Assembly (NCBI GenBank): GCA_036004665.1
Contig: DASYRG010000042.1
Coordinates: 1 to 64,000, forward strand
DNA length: 64,000 nucleotides
Source: JACQGZ01 sp036004665
GTDB lineage: Bacteria > Sysuimicrobiota > Sysuimicrobiia > Sysuimicrobiales > Humicultoraceae
Reading direction: 5' to 3'
Both the position numbers and the translations under genes were made by a program. A model generated the notes under the pieces. It had not been told where the DNA came from. It ran no database searches and was given only the letters and a program-made list of their open reading frames with translations. Below are positions 24,365 to 33,272 of this stretch, in pieces (the first letter of the stretch is position 1; each line of letters begins with the position of its first letter).

Positions 24365-24439
24365 CGGCTCGTGCGGCGATTCCACTGGGGGACTTCTGGC
24401 GCGTCGTCATGGACGGCGTTCTTGGGCATGAGAACGGTA

Positions 24440-25108
24440 ATGAGCAAGTGGATCATGATTGTGACCGCAGCCGCGCTGGCGCTGGCGGCGGGTTCTTCCA
24501 GGGTGGGTGCGGGCGCCTCACCCGCGCTGCCGCCGTCGCTCCGGGCCGGAGCGGAGTGGGTCTACCGTCACACCGTGACGGAGGACGGCCAGACGAAGAG
24601 CGGCACCTCCACCATGACGTACAGAGGGCTGGCGACCTACCGCGGGACTTCCCATCACCTGGTGGAGTATTCGCTGACGCTGGTCCCCGGCGCGGTAGAG
24701 CGCCAGTTTCTGGTGTGGGACCGGGGCTACTTCCGTCAGGCGGCCGCGGTGCTGACCGATGGGGCCGTTACCCTCGAGATCGTCTTCGACCGGCCCATCG
24801 CCCTCGGGGGCGTGCAGGAGACCCGTAGCGGCGGTGCGCAGATCTACGAGAACGGCGCGCTGAAGGGCACCGCGCTCTGGAAGACCGCGGTGGTGAACCG
24901 CGGGACCGCCAGGATCACCGTGCCCGCCGGTACCTTCTCGACGACCCGGTGGGAAGGCACCTATACTCTCGGCGAGCTGCGGCAGGAGTTCACCGTCTAC
25001 ATGGTGGGCGCGCACGAGATGCGCGCGGAGATCGACGTCTTCGTCGGCGGGTCGCTGACGAAGAGGGACCGCCTCGATCTCATGCGCGGCCCTCTCGAGG
25101 TCCGCTGA
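24440..25108 (+). CDS. secreted protein of unknown function
   Basis: About 222 residues. From ATG 24440 (or 24428, four residues earlier) the N-terminus is a Sec signal peptide: short basic MSKW, a hydrophobic alanine-rich core and a likely cleavage near GAGASP. The mature part is beta-rich and contains AGAEWVYRHTV near its start and GTFSTTRWEGTYT later, a pattern seen in periplasmic DUF3108-like proteins, but the relation is uncertain. No cysteine lipobox is present. It is convergent with the lipoprotein gene at 25123. The function is not recognised. Confidence 0.65.
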   Translation: MSKWIMIVTAAALALAAGSSRVGAGASPALPPSLRAGAEWVYRHTVTEDGQTKSGTSTMTYRGLATYRGTSHHLVEYSLTLVPGAVERQFLVWDRGYFRQAAAVLTDGAVTLEIVFDRPIALGGVQETRSGGAQIYENGALKGTALWKTAVVNRGTARITVPAGTFSTTRWEGTYTLGELRQEFTVYMVGAHEMRAEIDVFVGGSLTKRDRLDLMRGPLEVR

Positions 25109-25122
25109 AGCGGTGCTCACTC

Positions 25123-25548
25123 TCAGGGGGTGGGCGTAGCCTCCCTCCGCCGGCCCCAGGCGAGATTAATCCGGATGACACCCCGCAGTTCTTCCTGCAC
25201 CTGGATAGCGTAGAATTCCTGGCGGCGCGCGTCCGTCAGGTACCGATCGTAGCGCCGCCCCGCATCCTTCCGGGCTTCGTTGGTAAACGTGGAGGACCAG
25301 TCTGAAGGGTGGAGGCCGGCGTAGAAGTCGCGCACCCGTTCGTAGGGCGCGCGCACCCTGTAGTCGGTGCGGCGCCACGCCGCCGGGCCAAACCCAAAGG
25401 CTCGCCCCTGGTACTCTCCCTGGCCGATGATCTCCGCGCGCGGGTAGCGCGGCAGGATGCCCACCTCACCGCGCGGGCCGCACCCGACCACGCCGGCAGC
25501 GAGGAGGAAGGCGGCGAGCAGCAGGGCCGCCGCGATCCGCCCGCTCAC
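25123..25548 (-). CDS. small lipoprotein of unknown function
   Basis: 141 residues from GTG 25548, which overlaps the upstream stop as GTGA; an extension to 25680 would only re-read the upstream gene. The N-terminus is a lipoprotein signal peptide with the lipobox VVGC, so the mature protein would start at Cys about 23 and be membrane-anchored outside the cytoplasm. The mature part contains RAPYERVRDFYAGLHPSDW, typical of small secreted proteins that pair with membrane complexes, but no named family was recognised. It is translationally coupled to the histidine-rich membrane protein. Confidence 0.72.
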   Translation of the reverse strand: MSGRIAAALLLAAFLLAAGVVGCGPRGEVGILPRYPRAEIIGQGEYQGRAFGFGPAAWRRTDYRVRAPYERVRDFYAGLHPSDWSSTFTNEARKDAGRRYDRYLTDARRQEFYAIQVQEELRGVIRINLAWGRRREATPTP

Positions 25549-26051
25549 GGTCCGAAGACGATTCGAATGACTTCCCGGTCGGCCGGCACGTAGGAGAGAA
25601 AATCGCGCACGGGGTTGAAAGGGCCCCGACCCTTGGACTGCACCAGGACCTTGAGGGTCCCGACCTTGCCGTCCGGACACCGCTGCCCGTTCGTGTAGGT
25701 CTCGCCGGGCACGGTGATGCTCGTGGCGCTAATCCTCACCTGTGTCCCCCGGAAGAAGGCGCCGAGCGAGGCACGCCGTCCGCTGGAGGCGGCGCTGGCG
25801 GGATGGATATGGATGATCCCGTCGCCGTGTGTGTGCACGTCCCCGGGTGAGGGCCGCAGCGGAGGCAGGGGTTTGCCGCATACTTGAATCGTGTAAGGCG
25901 CGTGCCAGTGGTCACCGACGCCGGGCCCGCGCGGCTGCCGGCTGAGCACCGCCAGCATCACGCCGAAGGCGGCGATGACGGCGACCGTGATCGCCCAGGG
26001 CCAGGGGAATCGACGCGGCGGAGTCCGCTCTCGCCGCACTCGCCGAGACAC
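25545..26051 (-). CDS. membrane-anchored histidine-rich protein, possible metal binding
   Basis: 168 residues from GTG 26051. A basic N-terminus (RRVRRERTPPRR) is followed by one transmembrane helix (about 18-40), then an extracytoplasmic domain with two histidine clusters: GDHWHAPY and VHTHGDGIIHIHP. Two cysteines (VCG and QRCPDG) could form a disulfide. Similar single-pass proteins with DHWHA and HTHGDG motifs occur in Actinobacteria and Chloroflexi as uncharacterised proteins. Metal binding is inferred from the histidines only. It forms a two-gene unit with the lipoprotein downstream. Confidence 0.7.
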   Translation of the reverse strand: MSRRVRRERTPPRRFPWPWAITVAVIAAFGVMLAVLSRQPRGPGVGDHWHAPYTIQVCGKPLPPLRPSPGDVHTHGDGIIHIHPASAASSGRRASLGAFFRGTQVRISATSITVPGETYTNGQRCPDGKVGTLKVLVQSKGRGPFNPVRDFLSYVPADREVIRIVFGP

Positions 26052-26104
26052 GGCTCCTATTCTAGCGTCGGCGGCATTGATGAGGGAGGGGATTCTCCCG
26101 GGGC

Positions 26105-27877
26105 GTGGGAAAGTACCGGGTCGTGAGGTCTCGCTTCTCTCGTCCCCTCCTCGGCGCTCTCCTCGTTGTCCTCCTGCTGGTCGTCGTCGGAGTTGGAGCG
26201 CAGTGGCTCGCCCGCGTCAGTTTCTCCTCCATCGTCAGCTATCCCGCGCCCGTCGCGGTCACGCTGGAGCCCGGCGCTCCCGGCCCCGCGCTCAGCCGGC
26301 GCGTGGTCATGGTCGTGATCGACGGCCTGCGCATGGACGCCTTCCAACGGATGGGCCTCCTCGAGCGATACCGCCGCCGTGCCTCACTCTGGCGGGTCTG
26401 GGTGGATGAGCCGTCGCTCTCCTTTCCCGGGTGGACGGCGATCCTCTCAGGGGCGCCTCCGGAGATCAGCGGCGTGACCACCAACTGGTATCGCGGCGCG
26501 GTGAAGGTCGATCACCTCATGGCGGCGGCGAGACGGAGTGGGTTGAGCACGGCCGCGGCGGGGAGCGCGGGCTGGGGTCAGCTCTTCGCCGGCAGCATCG
26601 AGGATTTCGTTGGGGTGTCGGAACCCGGGTACACTGATCTGCCCGGGATCCACGCGACGACCTTCGCTGTGACCACAGCCGCGGAGCGGATCCTCCGCGA
26701 GGGCCGGGCGCGGCTCGTGCTGCTGCACTATCCCGCGCCGGACCTGATGGGGCACGGCTTCGGCGCCACGAGCCAGGCCTACGCGGACGCCGTCCGCGCC
26801 ATCGATGAGGATCTCACCCGGCTGCTGGGACATCTCGACCTCGAGAGCACCACGGTCGTCATCACCTCCGACCACGGCCACATCGATTCCGGCGGCCACG
26901 GCGGATGGGAGCGAGTAGTCAAGGAGGTGCCCCTGCTGTTCCTCGGCGCGGGCATCGCCCCGGATGAGTGGCCGGAACCGCGGCGCCACGCCGACATCGC
27001 CCCCACGGTCGCAGCGCTGCTCGGGGTGCGGATCCCGGCGCACAGCGTGGGGAGGCCGCTCATCGAGGCGCTCGCCGAGATCCCCGGCGGGCTGGAACAG
27101 CGCTGGAGCGTCCAGCAGGCCCGCCTGTTCGACGCCTACTCCGTGGCCGTCCTGGGCCGGCACGAGCCGGTCCTGACGAGCCCCCTGGGCGGCCCCGACC
27201 CTGAAGCGATCATTAGAGTGTCCGATGAACTGTCCCGGCAGATGGCCAGGTGGCGCGCCGAGGCGTTGGCGCGCGACCGGGCACGGCGGCTGCCCTTTAT
27301 CATCCTGGCTGCCGTGCTGCCTCTCGCCTACCTCTTCGTCGGCCGCCCGCGCCGCGACCTCGTCCCCGCCCTGGCCGGCGCCGCGGTCTTCTCGGGGGTG
27401 AACTTCGGGCTCTACTTCGGCAAGGGCTACTACTACTCGCTCAGCCTGATCAACCGCGAGGAGCTCCTCCAGCCGTTCCTCCTGGCCCGCACCATCGACG
27501 CGGCGATCGCGGTCGCCATCGGCGCGCTGGTCGCGGGGTGGGCCGCCAGACGCCGCGGGGTGCGCGCGGCGGCGCTGACGGGCGTCAGCACGAGCTTCTT
27601 CGCCGCCTACCTGATGGTGGCCCAGGTGCTCCCCTTTGTCCTGAACTGGGGAATCCGCTTTCGTTACTACCTGCCGGACCTGCGGGCCGGGTTCAAGTTC
27701 TACCTCGACCTGCTGGCGCTCACCCCGGTGGGGCTGCTGGGGCTGCCACTCGTCGCGGTGAGCCTGTTGGGATATGCGCTGGGACGGGGGACGGACCGGC
27801 TGACAGGAGGACGGCGGCGCCCGGCGGCTACACCGGATAGCCCATCATCTGCAGCTGCTCCCGGCCGTCCGGAGTAA
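26105..27877 (+). CDS. membrane alkaline-phosphatase-superfamily phosphodiesterase/phosphotransferase
   Basis: About 590 residues. One N-terminal transmembrane anchor (about 13-36) is followed by a phosphodiesterase domain of the alkaline phosphatase superfamily: Asp73 in VVIDGLR, nucleophile Thr111 in FPGWTA, Asp-His in TSDHGH and a later GHGGWE. The C-terminal third has five or six membrane segments. The layout recalls phosphoethanolamine/phosphoglycerol transferases and PigN-like proteins acting on lipids or glycolipids outside the membrane. GTG 26105 is the longest start; GTG 26123 (VRSRFSRP) is equally possible. The 3' end overlaps the convergent DUF59 gene by 50 bases, encoding a Pro/Ala-rich tail. 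Confidence 0.85.
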   Translation: MGKYRVVRSRFSRPLLGALLVVLLLVVVGVGAQWLARVSFSSIVSYPAPVAVTLEPGAPGPALSRRVVMVVIDGLRMDAFQRMGLLERYRRRASLWRVWVDEPSLSFPGWTAILSGAPPEISGVTTNWYRGAVKVDHLMAAARRSGLSTAAAGSAGWGQLFAGSIEDFVGVSEPGYTDLPGIHATTFAVTTAAERILREGRARLVLLHYPAPDLMGHGFGATSQAYADAVRAIDEDLTRLLGHLDLESTTVVITSDHGHIDSGGHGGWERVVKEVPLLFLGAGIAPDEWPEPRRHADIAPTVAALLGVRIPAHSVGRPLIEALAEIPGGLEQRWSVQQARLFDAYSVAVLGRHEPVLTSPLGGPDPEAIIRVSDELSRQMARWRAEALARDRARRLPFIILAAVLPLAYLFVGRPRRDLVPALAGAAVFSGVNFGLYFGKGYYYSLSLINREELLQPFLLARTIDAAIAVAIGALVAGWAARRRGVRAAALTGVSTSFFAAYLMVAQVLPFVLNWGIRFRYYLPDLRAGFKFYLDLLALTPVGLLGLPLVAVSLLGYALGRGTDRLTGGRRRPAATPDSPSSAAAPGRPE

Positions 27878-28151
27878 GGCGCTCCGGCGTCCAGGGCGGG
27901 CTCCAGACGAAATCGACTTTCACGTTCTCGACCCCGATCGCCGCGAGCTTGTTCTCGATTTCGCCGGCAATGGCCGGGCCGACCGGGCAGCCCATCGCGG
28001 TGAGGGTCATTTTGATCTGCACGCCGTGGTCGCTCTGCGCCAGGTCGTAGATGAGGCCAAGATCCCAGATGTTCACCGGGATCTCCGGATCGAAGATACT
28101 CTGCAGGACCCCGATGACCTGTTCCTTGCTGACCGTCTCTTCCACCGTCAT
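27828..28151 (-). CDS. DUF59 metal-sulfur cluster assembly factor (SufT/PaaD-like)
   Basis: 107 residues from ATG 28151, with AAGGAG five bases upstream. Hallmarks are DPEIPVNIWDLGLIYDL near the N-terminus and the conserved single cysteine in TAMGCPVGP, the reactive residue of DUF59 (MIP18) proteins. These help insert or mature iron-sulfur clusters. It stands alone here, divergent from the UPF0182 gene; the Rieske and molybdopterin enzymes in the window are plausible but unproven clients. The tail overlaps the convergent phosphodiesterase gene. Confidence 0.92.
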   Translation of the reverse strand: MTVEETVSKEQVIGVLQSIFDPEIPVNIWDLGLIYDLAQSDHGVQIKMTLTAMGCPVGPAIAGEIENKLAAIGVENVKVDFVWSPPWTPERLTPDGREQLQMMGYPV

Positions 28152-28233
28152 CACGACTCCTTCATCTCACCTTCTCTTAGAGTATACGACGCGGCAAGGG
28201 GCTCGTTGCCTCGTGGCGAAGACGTGACGTGCG

Positions 28234-30984
28234 ATGCGGTTTGGCCTCCGCCTGCTGATTCTCGCGCTGCTGGTGATCCTCTTCATCCTCGCCCCGACGC
28301 TGGCGCGCTGGTACACGGACTGGCTCTGGTTCGGCGAGGTCGGCTACCGCCGCGTCTTCTGGGTGCCGCTGCTGTCGCGCATCGGCGTGACGCTGACGGT
28401 GGGAAGTCTGCTCTTCGTGCTGCTCCTGCTGAACGTGCTGCCGATCCTGAGGCGGTTCCGGGCGGCCCCCGATGTCCTCGAGATGGAGGCGCGGGGGCGC
28501 GGCCGGTTCGCTCGCCGCCTGCGCCGCGGCCTCCCCGGCTTCCGCCTGGCTGTGATCGTCATCGCCCTCGTCTCCTTCGTGGTGGGACTGGGCGCCTCGG
28601 GGCGGTGGACGATGTTCCAGCAGTTCGTCTACGCCGCGCCCTTTGGGGTGCCCGATCCACTCTTCGGCATCGACGTCGGGTTCTTCGTGTTCAAGCTGCC
28701 CGTCTACCAGTGGGCGTCCGGGTTCCTGTTCAACTGGCTGATCGTCGCGCTGGCCATCGTGCTCGTCGGCTCCTACCTGGACATGGCTCCCCTCCTGGTG
28801 CGGGGCCTCTGGTCGGTGCCGCTGCGCGTCCGCGCTCACGTCTCATTGCTGGTGGGCCTGATCCTGCTGGCCCGCGGCTGGGGATTCTGGCTGGATGCCT
28901 ACGGCCTGGTCTACTCCCCCACCGGCGTCGTCACCGGCGCCGGGTACACCGACGTGCACGTGGTGCTTCCCGCCCTTCGGGTGATGACCGTCTTCTTCGT
29001 CCTCGCCGCCGCGCTCATGTTCGCCAATGTCCGCCTCCGCACGCTGCGGCTGGCGGCGGTCGTCATCGTCGTCACCGCGGTGGCCTGGCTGGTCGGCCTG
29101 CGCCTGGCCCCAGGCCTGGTTCAGACGCTGCGCGTCCGGCCGAGCGAGTTGACCCTCGAAACCCCGTTCATCCAGCGCAGCATCACCGGTACTCTGGCAG
29201 GCTACGGGCTTACCCGCGTGGTCGAACGGGACTTCCCCGGCCGCGCCGTGACCGCCGAAGAGGTCGCCCGTAACCGCGCGACACTCGACAACACGCGGCT
29301 GTGGGATTACCGGCCGCTGCTCACCGCCTACCGCCAGCTGCAGACGCTGCGCCAGTACTACACCTTCCTCGACGTGGATATCGACCGCTACCGCCTGCCG
29401 GCGGGCCAACGCCAGGTCATGCTGGCGGCGCGGGAAATGGACATCGCCCGCCTGGCGGTGCCCGCGCGTTCCTGGGTGAACGAGCACATGGTCTTTACGC
29501 ACGGCTTTGGGCTGGTGATGAGCCCGGTCAACCGGATTTCAGAAGAAGGGATGCCGGAACTGTGGGTCCGCGACATCCCGCCGGAGAGCGTCGCCGGTCC
29601 GACGGTGTCTGAGCCGCGCATCTACTTCGGGGAACTGACCAATCACTTCGTCGTGGTGCGGACGCGCGTGCAGGAGCTCGACTTCCCCCGCGGCAACGAA
29701 AACGTCTACACGACGTACCGGGGCAAGGGAGGGATCCGGCTCTCCTATTTCGCGCGGCTGGCCTTCGCCTACCGGTTCGCTGATCTGAAACTGGCCATCT
29801 CCTCGGACATCGGGTCGGACAGCCGCCTGCTCTTCGCCCGCAACATCGTGGCCCGGGTGCAGCGCATCGCTCCCTTCCTGCGGTACGATCGCGATCCCTA
29901 CCTGGTGGTGGCCGACGGCCGGCTGGTGTGGGTCATCGACGCCTACGCCCAATCCGACCGCTACCCCTACAGCACGCCGGTGCAGGCAGGGATCAACTAT
30001 ATCCGCAACTCGGTGAAGGTGGTCATCGACGCCTACGACGGCAGCGTGACCTTCTATCGCGTCGATCCCACCGATCCCGTGGCGGCGACGCTGGCGCGCA
30101 TCTTCCCCGAGCTCTTCCAGCCCGCCTCGGCGGTCCCGCCGGTGCTGGCCGCGCACTTCCGGTATCCAGTGGACCTCTTCGAGATCCAGGCGTACGTCTA
30201 CTCGACCTTCCACATGCGCGACCCCCGCGTCTTCTACAACCGCGAAGACGTCTGGGCCATCCCCAACGAAATCTTCGGCAGCGAGACGGTGCCGGTGGAG
30301 CCCTACTACGTGACCATGCGCCTCGGCGACGACCGCGCCGCGCCGCCGGAGTTCGTGCTCATCCTGCCCTTCACGCCGTTGAACCGCGACAACCTGATCG
30401 CCTGGATGGGGGTGCGCAACGACGCGCCGCATTACGGAGAGATCCTGGTCTACCGCTTCCCCAAGGCGTCTATCGTCTTTGGCCCGATGCAGGTGGAGTC
30501 GCGGATCAATCAGGATCCCCAGATCTCCTCGGCGATCACGCTCTGGAACCAGCAGGGCTCGCGCGTTATCCGCGGCAACCTGCTGGTCATCCCCATCGAG
30601 GACGGGCTGCTGTACGTCGAACCGCTCTTCCTCCAGGCCGAGCGCAGCCAGCTGCCCGAACTCAAGCGCATCATCGTCGCCACCGGGCCGCGCATCCAAA
30701 TGGCGGAGACCTTTGACGCGGCGCTCGCCGGGGTCCTCGGCCGCCCGTCGCCTCCCTCCGGCCCGGGAGCGCCTCCGCCCGTCGGGCCGCCCGGCGCGCC
30801 TGGGCCCGCGACTCCCGGGGCCGCCCCCGTAGACGAGGCGGAACGCAACCGCCTCATCGCAGAGGCCCTCGCCACCTACCGGCGCGCCCAGGAACGGCTG
30901 CGGGCGGGAGACCTCACCGGCTATTCCGCCGAGATCGAACGGCTCGGGAAAATCCTGGAGCGCCTGGCCGCCGGCGCGCGCTGA
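28234..30984 (+). CDS. UPF0182 family integral membrane protein
   Basis: 916 residues, the usual size for UPF0182/COG1615. About seven membrane segments occupy the first 300 residues (for example WYTDWLWFGEVGY, a family signature near residue 28). A large extracytoplasmic domain follows, with the family motif NRATLDNTRLWDYRPL and a C-terminal Pro/Gly-rich linker and coiled tail (EERLRAGDLTGYSAEIERL-like). The function of the family is unknown; it occurs in Actinobacteria, Cyanobacteria and some Firmicutes and candidate phyla. A long imperfect hairpin (30987-31029) just after the stop may end the transcript, but lacks a T-tract. Confidence 0.93.
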   Translation: MRFGLRLLILALLVILFILAPTLARWYTDWLWFGEVGYRRVFWVPLLSRIGVTLTVGSLLFVLLLLNVLPILRRFRAAPDVLEMEARGRGRFARRLRRGLPGFRLAVIVIALVSFVVGLGASGRWTMFQQFVYAAPFGVPDPLFGIDVGFFVFKLPVYQWASGFLFNWLIVALAIVLVGSYLDMAPLLVRGLWSVPLRVRAHVSLLVGLILLARGWGFWLDAYGLVYSPTGVVTGAGYTDVHVVLPALRVMTVFFVLAAALMFANVRLRTLRLAAVVIVVTAVAWLVGLRLAPGLVQTLRVRPSELTLETPFIQRSITGTLAGYGLTRVVERDFPGRAVTAEEVARNRATLDNTRLWDYRPLLTAYRQLQTLRQYYTFLDVDIDRYRLPAGQRQVMLAAREMDIARLAVPARSWVNEHMVFTHGFGLVMSPVNRISEEGMPELWVRDIPPESVAGPTVSEPRIYFGELTNHFVVVRTRVQELDFPRGNENVYTTYRGKGGIRLSYFARLAFAYRFADLKLAISSDIGSDSRLLFARNIVARVQRIAPFLRYDRDPYLVVADGRLVWVIDAYAQSDRYPYSTPVQAGINYIRNSVKVVIDAYDGSVTFYRVDPTDPVAATLARIFPELFQPASAVPPVLAAHFRYPVDLFEIQAYVYSTFHMRDPRVFYNREDVWAIPNEIFGSETVPVEPYYVTMRLGDDRAAPPEFVLILPFTPLNRDNLIAWMGVRNDAPHYGEILVYRFPKASIVFGPMQVESRINQDPQISSAITLWNQQGSRVIRGNLLVIPIEDGLLYVEPLFLQAERSQLPELKRIIVATGPRIQMAETFDAALAGVLGRPSPPSGPGAPPPVGPPGAPGPATPGAAPVDEAERNRLIAEALATYRRAQERLRAGDLTGYSAEIERLGKILERLAAGAR

Positions 30985-31065
30985 CAGCCTGGACGACACA
31001 GACAGAGCGCGTCGGGTGTCTTCCCAGGCCCGATCACCCGGGAATGCGGGAATGGGGGAAGAGCG

Positions 31066-32028
31066 CTAGCGGTGTAAGAAGAGGGTGGTGAAGCGCGCCG
31101 CCGAGGCCTGCGGCGAGGCGATTTCTCGGAGGGAGGCCCACAGGGCCGCCAGCGTGCGCAGGATGGTGCTCTTCCCACTGGGGCAGATGGGATAGTGGAA
31201 GTTCCGCCCGCCCAGATCGTCGTTCGTGAGGGCAAAGACCACAGGCATTGGTTCACCCAGGCCGCGGTTCATCACGGCACGCTCCTCGATGAACGGGGAG
31301 AGGTGCAGCCCGCGCGTGGGATCCTGGCAATCGATGGGGATCAGGTTGAGCGGATTGGCGTCGCTGTCGAAGTTGCGCGTCCGGTGCTGGCTGGGGTGGT
31401 GGAGGTCGAGCGCGTGGCCGACCTCATGGAGGGCCAGGGACTCGAAGTGGTTGCAGCCCCGGCCCGCCAGGCCCGGATCGAGATGATAGCAGGAGCGGGC
31501 ATTGAAGATGATGTCCACGCTGGTGATCGTGCTGCCTGGTAGCATCCGCCCGTTCGTCCCCAGGGGGCTGGCGAAGAGCACGTAGGGGACGGTCCAGGCG
31601 CCCAGCCCGCTCACTCTTGGGTACGCCTCCGGGTCGAGGGCGAAGAAGTCGATTTCCGCGCCAAAGCCCTGCCAGGGTTCCCGCGTGTCCGCCGGGGGCA
31701 ACTGGGCCGCAATCCTGCCCTGTGTGCCGGTGAAACGGAGGATCGGGTGGGCGCCGGCCCACCGGTCCATCGCGCGCCGGAGCGCCTCCTCCAGGTGAGC
31801 GCAGCTGGGGCGGGGCGTATCGATGAAGTGGGGGATCAAGGCGGCGCAGAAGTCGGCGGCCAGCGCGTACTCGATGCCCCCGCCTAGGCCGCGCACACCG
31901 TTGAGGGCCAGGGAGCCGGGCACATTGGACCAGCGTGCCGCGGCGGTCAGGTCATCGGAGTGATCGTGCGGCGTGTGATTTGTCAGCGCGGGGTCCGTGA
32001 CGAAGGCGGAGGCCGGTACCGGGACCAC
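31066..32028 (-). CDS. secreted metzincin-like zinc metalloprotease
   Basis: At least 320 residues. Zinc-protease motif HEVGHALDLHH (201-211) gives ligands His201, His205 and His211 with catalytic Glu202, as in metzincins (HExxHxxGxxH, but Asp replaces the usual Gly). Cysteines nearby suggest disulfides in an exported protein. The first conventional start, GTG 32028, begins in the middle of what looks like a signal peptide: upstream codons in the same frame encode RRRRRACRVVALTALLC and continue into LLAAVVPVPASA. No ATG, GTG or TTG opens that segment; CTG at 32058 or further upstream would be needed. The gene lies at the end of the amino-acid-metabolism operon and is probably unrelated in function. 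Confidence 0.75.
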   Translation of the reverse strand: MVPVPASAFVTDPALTNHTPHDHSDDLTAAARWSNVPGSLALNGVRGLGGGIEYALAADFCAALIPHFIDTPRPSCAHLEEALRRAMDRWAGAHPILRFTGTQGRIAAQLPPADTREPWQGFGAEIDFFALDPEAYPRVSGLGAWTVPYVLFASPLGTNGRMLPGSTITSVDIIFNARSCYHLDPGLAGRGCNHFESLALHEVGHALDLHHPSQHRTRNFDSDANPLNLIPIDCQDPTRGLHLSPFIEERAVMNRGLGEPMPVVFALTNDDLGGRNFHYPICPSGKSTILRTLAALWASLREIASPQASAARFTTLFLHR

Positions 32029-32117
32029 CGCCGCCAGCAGGCAGAGCAGCGCGGTCAGGGCGACAACCCGACAGGCCCGCCGCCGCCTCCGTCCGGCCGA
32101 CGCAGGAGGGGTGCGCC

Positions 32118-33272
32118 CTAGTTCAGTGTTCTGGTAGCGAAGCTGAACGTGCAGGGGGGCCCTCCCGCGTACCGCATCTCAAGGGCATCGAGGTCCATCA
32201 CCACGGCGAAGACCGTTTCTGTACGCTCGTCGGGCGGCAGGTGCGGGTTGGGGTGGCGGCAGATCGAATCGGGGTGCCCCTCGTGGTCGCGCAGGAAGTC
32301 CTCGAGGTCGCTGGCTGAGAGCCGCTCCGATTCGGCCCGGCCGGCCAGCAGTTGCTCCATCCGCGTGCAGCGCTGGTAGGTGGAACTGCGCTCCTCCCGC
32401 AGCGGCTGCCAGAGCGAGAGGCGCTCGGGCTGGAGGAAATGGTTGGCGTGGGCGAGAGTGCCGGCGGTGGGATCGAGGGAAACCCAGCCCGCTGGGGAGG
32501 TTTCCAGATCGACGATCTGCCCGTCGGAGGCGGCTGCTCTTCCGTCCGGGTCCACTCCGGGCGAACGGCCGCGCCCGCGGGCGATGAGGAAGTTCGCGGA
32601 GACTCCGTGCACTCCCGCGGTGGCGTGCGCCGTCGCCTCCTCGAAGGTGCGGCTCCCCAGGATGCGGGCGGTACGCAGGTGAAAGGGGGTGCCCAGCCGG
32701 GACCAGTCGTCGAGGTGGCTGAGCAGCCCGTTGATGACCAGGCCGATGCCGGCGGAATTCATCCCGATCTTGCCGCCAGCGATCCCGGCCTCGGTGAAGG
32801 CGAGAATGCGCAGACCGTTGGAGGTAATCTCCAGTAGGGCGCCGCGGACGTCGGGAATCCAATCCCAGGACTGCCCGATCCGCAGGTGCCCGTCCGTCGT
32901 GACCGCGCGCGAGGCGGCGAAGGCGGTGCAGCCGCCGGCCGCCTCCTCCATGCCGATGGCGGAATAGGCGCTGTAGAGGATCTCGTAGCGGGCGTTCAGC
33001 ATCGCGATCTCGGCCAGCGTCCGGCCGCTCGCTTCTGCAATGCCCTCCATGGTCTCCCGGTAGTCGGGGCTCTCGCGTGCAAAGACCTCCAGATACGCCG
33101 CGCCGCGGCGGTCCACTTCGGCGCGCTCGAGACGGGCGTCGGTGAGGAAGCGGTTGAGGTAGAGCTCGACGTTGTGGCGGATCTCCTCGCGCAGCGCCTC
33201 CCCGTGCACGCGCCCCTGCTCCCGCGGGGCACCGCGGAGGGTGACGACCGGAAGGGTCGTGAGGAGGCTCAC
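32118..33272 (-). CDS. C45-family autoproteolytic acyltransferase/hydrolase
   Basis: 384 residues from GTG 33272, which overlaps the upstream stop as GTGA. It resembles acyl-CoA:6-aminopenicillanate acyltransferase-type Ntn hydrolases (peptidase C45): the precursor is cut before Cys115 in AAGGCTAFA, which then becomes the N-terminal nucleophile. The following GQSWDWIP and the GKIGMNSAGIGLVINGL segment are family-typical. Such enzymes transfer or hydrolyse acyl groups on amines or amino acids. Position between a double-GNAT gene and a protease, downstream of an N-acylamino-acid racemase, supports N-acyl amino-acid metabolism. The natural substrate is unknown. Confidence 0.88.
   Translation of the reverse strand: MSLLTTLPVVTLRGAPREQGRVHGEALREEIRHNVELYLNRFLTDARLERAEVDRRGAAYLEVFARESPDYRETMEGIAEASGRTLAEIAMLNARYEILYSAYSAIGMEEAAGGCTAFAASRAVTTDGHLRIGQSWDWIPDVRGALLEITSNGLRILAFTEAGIAGGKIGMNSAGIGLVINGLLSHLDDWSRLGTPFHLRTARILGSRTFEEATAHATAGVHGVSANFLIARGRGRSPGVDPDGRAAASDGQIVDLETSPAGWVSLDPTAGTLAHANHFLQPERLSLWQPLREERSSTYQRCTRMEQLLAGRAESERLSASDLEDFLRDHEGHPDSICRHPNPHLPPDERTETVFAVVMDLDALEMRYAGGPPCTFSFATRTLN

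Larger units (their letters stand above)
23844..24427. other. 584-base region without a conventional gene
   Basis: This is the longest gene-free stretch of the window and is less GC-rich than its surroundings around 23940-24080. It contains a plus-strand terminator-like hairpin (23989-24011), several hairpins at 24013-24167 and a complete minus-strand small transcription unit (promoter, short reading frame, terminator) at 24173-24364. Short reading frames on the plus strand show no family features and look like chance. Confidence 0.7.
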
